A program made the position numbers and the translations under genes. Of a stretch of 64,000 nt of DNA, positions 39,001 through 49,492 are shown piece after piece (position 1 is the first letter of the stretch; each line of letters begins with the position of its first letter). This DNA comes from Phoronis australis (lineage: Eukaryota; Phoronida; Phoronidae), in NCBI GenBank assembly GCA_002633005.1, contig NMRA01000335.1:336475-400474 (forward strand), given 5' to 3'. The notes beneath the pieces were generated by a model, which had not been told where the DNA came from, did no database searches, and was given only the letters and a program-made list of their open reading frames with translations.

Positions 39001-40865
39001 TCGATTTTTGCCGTTCAGACTGAAAAGGTCAACACTTAACGATAGATTCAGTTTTTACAGTCCACTGTGTTTAAAATTGGTGGGAAAGAATGTTATGATT
39101 ACAATTCCCATATCTTTAAATAACAGAAGTCAGTTATCAAAGTCTGGACACTGTTGTGAGTGGTTATCAACCGGTAAGAAGCATTGATAGTTGTGGGTTG
39201 GGAAATGCAAGGTAGCGCCCAATGATGTTACATCTACTTCCCAGCCCTCCGTAGTCATGACAACACTATGGGTTACACTAGAACATCTTACCACAGTCAC
39301 TGAGCCTAGTGCCCACACTCCACATTCTACCCTGGTGACCAAGTGTGCACACTCCACATTCTACCCTGGTGTCCAAGTGTCCACACTCCACATTCTACCC
39401 TGGTGTCCAAGTGTCCACACTACACAGTCTACCCTGGTGACAAGTATGGCATGAAAAGCACCAGACACCCGTGTACATGTAACTGAGCAAGTGCCCGACT
39501 GGCTATATATATCACCCTGCCTGCAGGTTTGTGTCTACACTATGATTTGCACTGGGACAAGTTTCTCTGGAACAAGTTACCCTACCTCAAAAACTTAAGG
39601 TGGGGTAAGTTGAAGTGTCACACGTTTCAATATTCCCCAACACACGTGTAGCATCCACACTTAATAAAACCTTGCGACAACTCCATAACCGGAGTAACTT
39701 TCACTTAGTCTAGTCTGCACAATTTTATGTTAGCCTTGTTCACCCCACCTTGGTAGTAAGTTAAGTGCTCCATGTCTACTGCACTCTTAGGTCTTCATAA
39801 GTAATCTTTAGTGCAGTGGCTCACTATCTTTGGAACTGATCGTCATGAAACCTCTCACATCACTAATTAGTTGAACAAGGAATTGAAGGCTAAAAATGGA
39901 ATATAAAATTAATCAAGTTAGCGGCAGTGTATTACTCTTTTGATGAAGTAATCGATGAATTCCACGCAGTTATTGTGTGGTTAGCAATACTAAGGCTCCG
40001 CACTGAAGAACCATATGTGTTCCTTCCATCTATATGAACTATATTAAGAAGATGGTGCTGCATATATCTTTAAGAATTGATTTCACTACACAACCACCAT
40101 GCTCGTTACTAAGTATTTTTACCATACTTTGTAAGTTGTACCCCCACATACAAATCAGGTTGAAATGCTTCATTGTGAGGTTCTTATGGCCACTTCACGG
40201 CACTATATTGCGCATCAGGGCCCGGCACTCGTTCCTTAGGTGTACACTGCTCAGCTCTGCTAATCATTATTTCATGTGGCAAAATTATTTGACGTTCTTC
40301 ATTCTCATGCTGATAAAGTTTTTTTGGACTTTGTTGCTTTAAAATTATCTGGCGTGCTGGATAAGTTTGATTGTTGCGTTGCTCAACAATACCAACGTCA
40401 GGCCTGATATTACATCATCATTGTTGTTACCCAGCGTCATGCAACTCGGCTCCGATGCATTTCGAGTTCCAATGCTGATTCTTAGCCTTCATGGATGTTG
40501 TAATGATTGTCCTTTACTTGTCCGACTCAGTTCCGAAATATTTAGTGGTCTAATCATTTGTGGGAAAACTAGGTCAAGTCATGAACCGCCTTTATTACCT
40601 TCGCGAAAGAGGAGAATTGAACTTGTGATATATGGATATTGACACTATGGCTCTTCAATTCTTTAGCATTATTTTTGTAACTTGTTAGGACTCCGTTGAT
40701 GATGACAGCGAGCCCGACTATGATGACACAATGGCAAAAGAACTTGTACAAAGTCAATCATCTTCAAGCACAAGTCACATTGTAAGTACGAGTGAAGAAG
40801 CAAAGACCAGCTGTGGTACATGCAGTACAGATGTAGCAAACCTGAGCGACTTTGACAGCATGTAA
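30069..40865 (+). CDS. Caspase (p20 and p10), no start codon of its own
   Basis: Exons: 30069-30125, 30713-30793, 31556-31741, 32719-33012, 37055-37386, 40689-40865, all GT-AG and joined by phase 1 except the last (phase 0). The first two and the start of the third give a basic then serine-rich linker. p20 begins YKVKVPIGLAIILNN and holds the catalytic histidine in VVMSHGRRG and the catalytic cysteine in VVACQSDEPG. p10 follows with YIVAYSTMPGAPSYR. The tail is acidic and serine-rich (DDDSEPDYDD.., ending NLSDFDSM). Caspases are cysteine proteases that cleave after aspartate in cell death or immunity. Oddities: the usual Q of QACxG is V, the p20-p10 linker is about ten residues shorter than in caspase-3, and p10 lacks the usual GSWF. 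No Met precedes the first exon in frame, so the N-terminus must come from elsewhere. The ankyrin ORF fits by phase. Confidence 0.82.
30133..30480. repeat. Minisatellite, GTGATGCAC.CGCATTCTGTTGT-like units
   Basis: About 14 degenerate units of 20-25 bp, all containing TGATGCAC and CATTCTG-like cores. It starts only a few bases after the donor of the short caspase exon (30126) and so lies just inside the intron. Confidence 0.8.
31790..32479 (+). mobile_element. Penelope-like retroelement fragment with GIY-YIG endonuclease domain
   Basis: The open frame contains KKVFLNLPFLG, VVYQLECNECEQFYIGMTN, then RILSIRVKEHC, DAHSAVLNHSLTTGH and NHAERYLNRHFG. This is the C-terminal pattern of Penelope-like elements: a linker after the reverse transcriptase, then a GIY-YIG nuclease with the EH and N residues. 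The reverse transcriptase is absent, so the copy is 5'-truncated. It lies in the caspase intron between exons 31556-31741 and 32719-33012, on the same strand. Near its end, ACCGAAACGTCGAAC (about 32406) is a sequence commonly seen at PLE 3' ends. It is not a host gene. Reading on to 32479 adds residues without family support. Confidence 0.8.
33366..33585. repeat. 26-bp minisatellite interrupted by a single N at 33473
   Basis: Units resemble GGGGACTGAATATTCACTA followed by GGTGATG. The N marks a contig join. The same units reappear after the N at 35324, which shows that the two joined pieces start in the same repeat. Confidence 0.85.
33950..34698 (+). mobile_element. MITE family 1, copy 2 (in haplotype copy A), split by family 2
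   Basis: Left part: AACAAGTTGGCTGGTTGACC, GGTATCTTACACA and TATGGTTGGAGTACCAG. Right part: CTCTCTTTTGTTCGATAATC to GGGAGAATGCTGTAATGG at the end. The two halves are contiguous in the copy at 40883-41410 (reverse strand: GGAGGGCCAGCTCTCTTTTG). Here a family 2 element sits between them. The left boundary is approximate. Confidence 0.6.
34066..34283. mobile_element. MITE family 2, nested in family 1 (copy A)
   Basis: Left end GGACCCGTTGCAAGAAACTG, right end TTTTCTTGGAACGGACCCC (inverted). The interior is rich in AAGTCTAAGATTTGTCTTAA-like stretches and their reverse complement. A related copy lies at 54699-55239 and the allelic copy at 36056-36293. Confidence 0.65.
35051..35323 (+). pseudogene. 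Truncated duplicate of the caspase p10 exon (assembly copy)
   Basis: It encodes the same residues as the first 273 bases of the exon at 37055-37386 (VAKHDLIPVEEQDYIVAYST through MAGEHHG) and then meets N at 35324. The acceptor is intact but no donor remains. It should be left out of the gene model; using it would put a stop or a repeat into the protein. Confidence 0.85.
35514..35680. other. 167-bp insertion present only in haplotype copy B
   Basis: Copy A reads GTTTGCTAA|AAATCAAATTTTG. Copy B has 167 extra bases between these, from TGTGAGCCCATT to GCTTTAGTTCAC. It is an insertion/deletion polymorphism between haplotypes, possibly a small mobile element. No coding content was seen. Confidence 0.6.
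36056..36705 (+). mobile_element. MITE family 2 (36056-36293) and the right half of family 1 (copy B)
   Basis: The allelic counterpart of 34066-34698, with the same ends and order, differing by scattered SNPs and short indels. The family 1 right end is GAGAGAATGCTGTTATGG. Confidence 0.6.
38121..38467. repeat. About 116-bp tandem repeat, 3 copies
   Basis: Units start at 38121, 38236 and 38352 with AAGTCACATAG.GAGGGTAA and end in an A run plus CGTAATT. They are nearly identical, which implies a recent expansion. It lies inside the last caspase intron. Confidence 0.9.
39311..39438. repeat. About 34-bp minisatellite, 4 copies
   Basis: The unit is CACACTCCACATTCTACCCT followed by GGTGTCCAAGTGTC, in the last caspase intron. 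Confidence 0.85.
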
Positions 40866-40882
40866 ATCTGTTGAGTCCGTTG

Positions 40883-41410
40883 CCATTACGGCGTTCTCCC
40901 GTTCAGTGACTTTTACCAGACGTAGAGGGTTGCGAGCATGTGATAACATCTAGGTCCTTTGTTAACTGCCAAGCACAGTGTTTTTTCTGGTATGACAACA
41001 GGCAGGCCTATTATCTACCAGGCTTATTACAGACTACATGTTAAAACAGTCAAACCCAGAGCAAACTGGTACGATTGGAAGGAATAGGTTGTCCTAACTG
41101 TGGTTGTAGTTGTTCAATTTTGGTGATTTAAAAGCTAATTATGGTCAGCATTTGACAAGGAGTTCAGAAATGCATTTCTGAACTATAATAGCTTATCTTT
41201 CATTTTTAACAGCACAGCCCAGTTAGGCTAGATACGATCTTATTGGAGATTAGAGCAATTATCGAACAAAAGAGAGCTGGCCCTCCAACTATAAATGCCA
41301 GATTGGAGTTGTAAGCCATGTAAGATATTGGCTGCAGGGGTCATCTTCCCAACTTGTTGTTGGGCTATAAAATCGTACAAGCCGTGAGCAACGGGAAAAC
41401 GCCGTAATGG
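40883..41410 (-). mobile_element. MITE family 1, inverted full-length copy, 17 bp after the caspase stop
   Basis: Ends CATTACGGCGTTCTCCCG (left) and CGGGAAAACGCCGTAATG (right) are near-perfect inverted repeats. The length is 528 bp and the interior is the reverse of copy 1. Its left edge lies 17 bases beyond the caspase TAA (40863-40865), so the caspase 3' UTR very likely runs into it. Confidence 0.8.
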
Positions 41411-42466
41411 TCACTGAGCTCTTATGAGTGGCTGGGCGGCTAGGATGTACAGTATGTAGGAATGTTGGTGCATGTCCTTTGTGAATGACAGGTCAATATG
41501 CAGCCGATTGATTAACTCCCCTGCTAATGACATGACTACCTAAGCATGGAGTTATTTAAAACATTGAAAGACAATTGAACTTTCTTGTGTGTTATCAAAA
41601 TTGCTTTCCACATATGTTTGCATGAAACTTGACTTGTCTGTTATTGTTTTTTTATCTGGATAATATTTAATTTTACGAAACACAGTTCGCTGCAATGTTA
41701 AAGGTACCGTAACTGTTACATTACATGACCAAAGTAATCAGACAATCCTTGTCATGATGGATAGGGCTGTTAACAGCTAAGATGACTGGTGAAAATGGCG
41801 GCAAAATTCTAATTACGAAATGGCGTAGACACCTTACTAACTTTCCTTTTTTTATTTTTTGAATTGTCGGTCGTCAGGGATGGCTACCCTAGCGACGAAT
41901 GTGTCTTCCGCGCTGCCGTCATGATGGAGAATTCTTGGGTCACTTTGGCCGATTACTTTTGCTGAGTATTGTAGCTTTAATTGCTTAAGAATTTAAGTGT
42001 CATTCGTTACGTATGTCCTGAGTGTCAGAACGAAGCAGTTACCAAGTTAGCAACAGAGTTGAGTATAGTGATTGGTAGTTTTTTGGAATTCCACAATTTT
42101 GGACTGGGCCTACAAAAGTCATGTCATTTTCAAAACAGGTGACAAGTTTTGTCAAAATCTCGCTTCGTAAACCATCAGAAGGAAAGCACCTGGCCAAAAA
42201 TAACAAAAATTAACCAAAATATTGATGATTCTTTTTGAAACCCACTGCGCTTTGCATAACTAAGGACTTGTCTCATGGAAAAGGGACTCAATTAATGCTT
42301 AATTCAGAAATTTTGGTCTTCTGCACACATTTTGCTATTACTGAATCTCTAGTTTTTGCCTGGTAATTTTTACCATGTGATGGGGGCAAGTTCATTTTCA
42401 CGAACTCGCAATCATGGACATGTTCCCAGAGACCATACTTTCCTGAGATAAGGTCAATCGCAAAAA

Positions 42467-42532
42467 TTTTAAGTCTGGTCAGCAGGCCACCTTAAATGGC
42501 CCCGCCAGGTGGCGTGCTGACCAGACTTAAAA
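42467..42532. repeat. Perfect 18-bp inverted repeat (hairpin)
   Basis: TTTTAAGTCTGGTCAGCA at 42467-42484 is exactly reverse-complemented at 42515-42532. The stem continues with 7 of 8 matches (GGCCACCT / AGGTGGCG). The loop is about 14 bases. Confidence 0.85.
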
Positions 42533-42879
42533 ATGTCTGTGATATACATTTCCATGCCGGTTTAAGATTTATATATTGATATAAATATGATGAAATAACT
42601 TTGGAAAAACGAATGAGTCATGTAATGTGTGGAACACAAGACAAAATTTTGGACTTGTGTCGTTTCAGTCACTTTTCATTGCATAGACTGCAGTTCTTAT
42701 TGACTATGCAAAAGTTCCTTTGTTGATAGGTTTTAATTTATATTAATTTTTCTTCTTTTATAACTTTTAAAATAGCTGTGTTATTGTGCGCAACACAAAA
42801 GTGAATTTTATTTGTTATACGCTCAAGTAAAGTTTGCTCAATTGTGACGTTAATGTTTATTTTTGAGGAGCTTGCAGTT

Positions 42880-42992
42880 CACTAGGTGGCGCTGGTAATA
42901 CAATGGCTGTTCCTGATGGCATGAATTCAGTTGTTTGGGCAAAAATTCACATGCAAGTGAGAGAAGAACTTGTTCCTCAACGCTACCTAGTG
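42880..42992. repeat. Inverted pair of CACTAGGTGGCG-like motifs
   Basis: CACTAGGTGGCG at 42880-42891 and CGCTACCTAGTG at 42981-42992 are inverted repeats with 11 of 12 matches. Both resemble the core of the CTCF motif. It may be a tiny inverted-repeat element or a pair of protein-binding sites. Confidence 0.4.
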
Positions 42993-44772
42993 AGGTATGA
43001 GTGACTCGTCATGTGAAAAGCGACTCTTTTAACCTTTTAGTTAAATTAGTAACATTAGTTTTAGTTTCCTGGCTGCAGTGCTTTAGCTTGTTAGTTTTGC
43101 AAGTTTTATATGCATAATTATTATTATTTATGTTCTTGTTATTGTAAGGTAACAGCTTTCATTCTGCAGTGGCAGATTATTACACGGTAAAACTGGCAAA
43201 AGTCAGACGTGCACAAAGTCAGACGTGCACAAGCCGATGTTCTTGTTTGTGCATTCAACCCTTCAGGCATGTCGGATTTCGCCTTACACAGATGAAATCC
43301 CTCTCTCCGCTTGGATCCGATTAATGAGTTTTACTGAGGTTTGTTAGTTGCGTAACAGTTTTGCATGATGTCATGTATCATTTAAGAATGCTAAGCTGTC
43401 GCAATGTTGTAACTTAAAAGACTCGAGTAAAAATTGGGTATTTCGCTCCCACGTCACAAATTTGTAAGAAATGATTAGTCTCAACATTACTAGCTCATCA
43501 CGGCATAGAAATAATTTATTAATTATCTCAGTAACTGCCAGTTATGTGTAGATTCTTGGATACTTTGTGTAGTTTTGCTGAAGTGTGATTTAAATGTTTT
43601 TCAGAAATTGTTGTGTGGAGCCGAAGACCAAATTTCTGACTTGGGTCTTTAGCCACTTTTCACGAAGCAGTTAGAACATGCCAGTATTTTCATGAAGCAG
43701 TTAGAACAGGCCAGTATTAGAAACTGACTGATATGCTGTCACTTTACTTCTTGTATTAGCCACCAAAAACAAACTCATCGTTGAAAATTGAGCTTTTTTG
43801 TATTGTTTTTTAGGTGTAAAGTTTTGTACTTGCCAGTATATTGGTGTTAATAATGGCCAGTGGCCAGGATGTCAAACTGTGTTAAACACAGCCATTGTCT
43901 TTCCTGTAATGCATCTTGTCAGATTTTCAGCACTACATCTTGTTATAATTACAAATCTCACTTTTTACAGGGGAACACAAACATTTTTGATATCATGTTT
44001 AGTAAAAAACACTTATCGTTAGTTATGTTGGAGATATGTTTTCCACATCGATTACTTTTCTGTCTCGAAGTATAATTCTTCACCCATCCAGGAAAGTTCA
44101 TAATCCGACAAATTTAACCTGTTGAGCTGGGCTGTATCATAAAAATCCCTTAAGCCCCCAAGAGCAAATCGGAGAAAGTATGACATAGTCCAGTTGAACA
44201 GGCTTAAAAGTTGTTGAATTATGATAACTTTTCTGTTACATATTAACCATCAATGGAACAATAGTAAGTGACGGGAACAGCCCAGTAAAACACTGGCAAC
44301 TTGGTTACATATTCACTTCCACTGAGCAAACACTACGTCGTAGTTACTACTGAGCACAATCTGTCAGTCGTTGCTTGCTTAATAGCCGTTAACTTCACTT
44401 TCAATTGTTCCACGGATTGTAGGTACTGTAGCTAACACGGAAATTATCTCTTCAAGGTAACCAGTAAGCTATATATTTACTTTTACTGAAGAGAACGTAA
44501 AAAACGATTTCTTTCTCCTGAACTTGTATATTAGTGCTCCATTTCAAGACTTGTGTAGCATCATGGGAAATCTCACCAGTTCAGTATACACTATCATGGT
44601 AGACGAGTGAAATTTCATATTTTCATTAAAAGATCAGTTGTACCAAATGACTCCTATCACTTTTAAAGTTCTGCACCATAGCTTCCATCAGACAATGATT
44701 TTGAGAAATTGTAGGCATTCATAACTATGTCCAAAGCCTTTCAAAATAGAAAAAATGACCAATTTTGGCAAT

Positions 44773-45041
44773 TACTGTAAACTTTCGGGTTAACGCCCTG
44801 GGCAGTTAAATTGGCGAGCCCAAAAATCCAGGGATGGGTGTTTAACCAGACATGGGCGCTTCAACATGAAATTCCAAGAAATCGTGGGTAGGCGGTTAAC
44901 CTAGAGGTGGGCGCTTAACTGGAAATCTTCAAAAATCGCAGAGGGGTGGGCACTTAACCGAGCAGTGGGCGCATAAATTGGAAATCACATTAAGTTGGTG
45001 GTTATAAATGAACATGGGCATTAACCCGAACATTTACGGTA
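44773..45041. mobile_element. MITE-like element with 26-bp inverted ends (about 269 bp)
   Basis: The left end TACTGTAAACTTTCGGGTTA and the reverse complement of the right end TACCGTAAATGTTCGGGTTA agree at 22 of 26 positions over the full 26. The interior is a degenerate repeat of GTGGGCGCTTAACC-like units. Confidence 0.6.
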
Positions 45042-45784
45042 GTTTTGTTTGGAATTAGTGAGATTTTACCATATCTAAAATTTCCTTCTTTGTCTGGAAT
45101 TTAATTTAGGTCAAGTCGTATACAGAACCGTCTTCAAAAACCATCATCTTAGTTCATCTCTTGTGCTGGATACCTTTGTTTGGTTCTTAAATGCAGCAAG
45201 ACGGCATTTCCAGTTACGCGAGATAACATCTGAACCAAAAGGAGTTCATTGATTGTTGCCATGGGAACATTCCAACTACAATGATTTATTCAGTTCAGAA
45301 TTAGCACTGTATCAGAATTGATTACTAAGTATTTCGAACATCGAATGATTCTGGGGCTTGGTTTGACACAGTAAACTTCATTTGCCTATTTCGAAGTTAT
45401 CAATTTTGATCGGACTCCTTGCTGTATTTGTCTTGTTGAGTGAGTTGTTAGTTTATTGCTTCCTAAACTCATTTTGGTTGCTATGCAATGCTTAAATAAA
45501 ATGCTAGTGACGACCAGTTTTGTGAATCTCGACAACATTAGCTCACAATACATCAGAATCAAGATAACAAAAGAAGAGTTAACAAAACAAAAGCAACGCA
45601 TTGAAATGTGCTCACGAATGCACTGCAAACAGTGTGCTTCTAGAGTTATTTGTATCATAAAAATGGCCAATTCATCTTAAAATGGAACATGCCATCGCTT
45701 CTTCAATAGAAAGCTATTTACTTAAAATTTCAGACAAATCTGTCAAGGACCTTGGGAAAAACAAATGAAAATGGGAAGAAGTGA

Positions 45785-46735
45785 AATTGCCACTACGGGG
45801 TACAGCATCCACCTGAAAGCCGTCTATTGTTAACTTAATATAAACACACTTACTAAATTTAACAAAGATCCTGCAGTGGATTTAGGAGGGGCAGCTATGG
45901 GCACAAAACAAGACAAAACCACCACTAGAAAGCGCCACAATAGTCGGAAGTTGTCATTGTCAACCGTCCTCTTCACGCTGAGAACATCTATGCCAATTTT
46001 CAAAATCATTTTAGAATGGTTTGGTTGATAGAGGGGTGGATGACTCGAAAACAGTAATAATGGCCACTAGGTGGCACAAAATACCTCGAATACGAGAGGA
46101 TAGCGTCACTAATAGATGCCTATATGCCAAATTTTATTAAAACACATTGAGGACCTTTGAAGATACTAGGTAAACGTAAAAAACTGAAATTGCCACTAGG
46201 GGGTGCACTGATAGTCCTTCGTTGTGAACAGTCACATACACTTCATGCTACACTTGGTAAAGATCCTACAAACAGTTTAGGAGATACAGACATAGGCGCA
46301 AAAAAACTGCCACTAAGAGGCGCCACAGTAGTCGAAGTCCTCGGAAAATCATTGTCGGCCATCCTCTTCTATACATGCCAACTTTCACAATCATCCTTAG
46401 AGCGGTTTGGTTGATAGAGTGGTGGACGCCAAAAAAACTAACTTGAAAACAATAAAAATGGCCACTAGGTAGCGCAAAAAGTGTTGAATCCATCCGAAAA
46501 CAAGAGGATAGTGTCGTCTTGTAAATAGATGTCTATATTCCAAATTTTATGAAAATACATTGAGGACCTCCGAGGATACTGAGGTAAGCGTAAAAAACTA
46601 AAATCACCACTAGGGGGCACCGGTAGTCAGAGAGGTCTGAAATTTGTTGTCAGCTTGATAGGAACACACCTGCCAAATTTCATCGAGATCCTGTGAGGGG
46701 TTTGGGAGATACAGCTCCAGACAACAGACGCCCAG
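45785..46735. repeat. Higher-order tandem repeat (about 400 bp) with CTCF-core-like motifs
   Basis: CCACTAGGGGGC-like motifs occur near 45790, 45922, 46062, 46191, 46309, 46461 and 46606. Spacing is about 118-152 bp, with three motifs per roughly 400-bp unit. Best cores: GGCCACTAGGTGGCAC, TGCCACTAGGGGGTGC and ACCACTAGGGGGCACC. Shared flanks include GAGGACCT..GA.GATACT and GGTTTGGTTGATAGAG.GG. A lone relative, GGCCACTAGGGGGTG, lies at 63898. Confidence 0.7.
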
Positions 46736-49492
46736 ACAGAGATGACCACAATATGCGACCACATATATATAAGTGGGCGCATAACGAGAGTCGACAACAC
46801 AAGCCTGGATGAAAATGTATTGCACAAATGCTTTACGTACACCAAAAACAAGGAACTCCAAATGTACACTGCATAACTGTGCTATTTCACAGGGTCTGCT
46901 CCAAATGTACACAGCATAACTGCTATTTCATAGGGTCTAAAACAGAGATTGCCATCTCAAAACAGTATCCAAAATATGAGCAACTTCTTTTCTTGTCGAA
47001 ATTGGGCAAAATTTTGGAGCATTTACTCATTGATTCACAGCCAATGACCTCGTCCTACTTTTTGCCATAACATTTAAGAAAACTACTGAACAGTATAGTA
47101 GTTTTTAAAAAATGTTTCATGACTGCTAAGCTGACACTCGGATGTTTCAAAGACTACACCTAGTAACTATAGGATATGGTGTCACTATGGTAACTACTCA
47201 AACACAGCAGTATTGTCCTCACTAGGGAATCTACAATAAAAGATGAAAGTAATCAGCAAAATAATGTTTACCCCATTATGCCAGCTAATTCTGTTAACAA
47301 CAAACATTACTGGTAATGATTAAAGAATGGCTCAGTCTCCTTAACTTGCTCGTTAATTCTTGTTCACAATCGATCACGAGGGAAGAAAACTCTGGCGATG
47401 AATTTGGCTTCAAGCCATCATGACTGACAACTCCAGTTCATTCTGTCCCATTGCTTTTGGATTGTACTGTGTGTACGCCCAAAATGAAGTAATAAATTAC
47501 AGGCTCCATGATGTATACAACCACAAGAGAGCAATGGATGAAATTCCGGCACTCGCAGTACTAACACTATTGGAACTCCCATGTCACTCAACAGCTTTCA
47601 CTTATACTAAACAAATTAGCTGGGCCTGACTGACAACTCCATCAGTAAACATGCCTAGAATACTCACAAATCTATGGGTACCACATGTTGACAAAACATT
47701 TTTTCGGAATCACCAGGTTAACACGATTTCCTGAAGTTAAAAACTAAATCAAATTGGACTCGCCTGCATATTCACTACCTTGAACAGCATGCTTCAACGC
47801 AGACACTAGCAAGGCAGATGCATGTTCTGAGCATACAACCACACCCATTAGGCCCCACAAGAGCCGACGGTTTTCCACTGGCTTGTCAACCAAATGTTTT
47901 TGAGGAAATTTGCACCGTTTTATCTCCACAAGTGTAACAAGAAAATCATCCTGTGTTCTATTCTTGTGAACTTCACAGTTCCAAAATAGAGAAATCTGAC
48001 ATTAAATGCCAAACGCCACTTTAAAATCAGACGATTCAATTTTGAACGTCATTTGGGCATGCCCCTCGATCCCATTCAGTAGACAAATTATTACCATTCG
48101 ACACCTAGTCATTGAGACATGCAGCAAGTTCTGGCGACCAAACACCATTCCGTGCATGCACACAGTATGAGACAGCTGACGCAATTAACACTGGGCTCAT
48201 GGCACCACCAGAGGTCAGGACTGTTGTCAAAAACACAGAATTGTGGGTACTGAATATACTGCATATAGACTACGCAGAAACAATCCATTTCACACACTGT
48301 CTTTAGGTTCACTGAGCATTATGACTAATAAAAGGTACGAACTTCGATTTGCAAGATTGACGCCAAATTGTGTTCTATAAGGTTTTTACTCTGCGACTCC
48401 AAGTACTTAATATTTATATACAATTACGGAACCAACTGCCTACATCACAACAGATGAATCGTTGAAGATGACACCATTTTCCGAATCTGTTCAACAACAG
48501 TTTCATTCCAGTCCACTATTGCCCCTAGTGACAGCATTACAAAGCAGTGTGTGCATCATGAATAAGTAGCGATATCTCCAAGCAGCTTACAAATAAACTG
48601 CGTTTGGAAACGCAAACATCTAAACGCTTCAGCACCACCTAGTGGATGAACTTCCAGTCTACTATGTCTGTGGAATTCATGAGAGACCCTGCCATTGCCA
48701 TAAGAATATATACAAGTTCCCAGTAACCACAGGGAAGAGACAATAGTTTGTGAAATCTATTCAGCAAATGTAAATCACTGACTTAGGGAGGAGGAAACAA
48801 GCTAGTGGCCGAACTTTTAACAATTCTACCCAGATACCATACATTTAAAGTATTCGGATAAAATGACCCACAATTCCCTGTCATGACTGCTGGGCAAAAG
48901 CTGAATTCATCGTCAGAATACCTCTCCCTCAGGATGAGAATTATGGGAAGTTGACAGGAAAGTCAGAACGGTGGCTAAGCCATTCTGTAATTAGAATTTT
49001 GCAACCTTAACAGTAATTTTGCTACGCACATAACTGGCCAACATGACAGGGGAGACAATACATTTCCTGATTAATTTTGGCCTGTACTCTACAATAGGAT
49101 TGGAAAGAAACAGTAGTCAAGAGCCTGGAAAACAGGTTTACTGCACCAGGGTATGGTGACTCACAGCTGATTGACAACAGTAGTCACATGTACTGTCACA
49201 TAGTTTCCTCCATCCGTGATTAGCGCAAATTTGTGAACTTTTGGAATATGGAAGACTGCTTTAGCATCGACATCACAGTTCACATCACGCATGCAAAGTC
49301 ATGAGATTTACAATCAACATTAGTTTACCATTTTAACAGAATAATTTACACTAAAGCGCACAAGCAAATCTAAATAAAATCATTGAGACATTTGTTCACT
49401 CTAAATAAATACATTGGATAAAACATGATATAAGATGCAAAATATGGATACAATCATGTTCCCCATGATAACAGACCTTCAATAAACAGTTC

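Larger units (their letters stand above)
41411..49492. other. Gene-poor, repeat-rich region between caspase and IRS
   Basis: The genes on both sides end here (convergent), so their 3' UTRs occupy the edges. Listed separately are a hairpin, a CTCF-like inverted pair, a MITE and a CTCF-like array. No exon with family support was found. No clear polyadenylation hexamer for the IRS gene was noticed. Confidence 0.45.

Noticed and set aside
47420-48312. Several 60-70 codon ORFs on both strands
   Set aside because: Overlapping short frames without domains or coding signals in a repeat-rich region.
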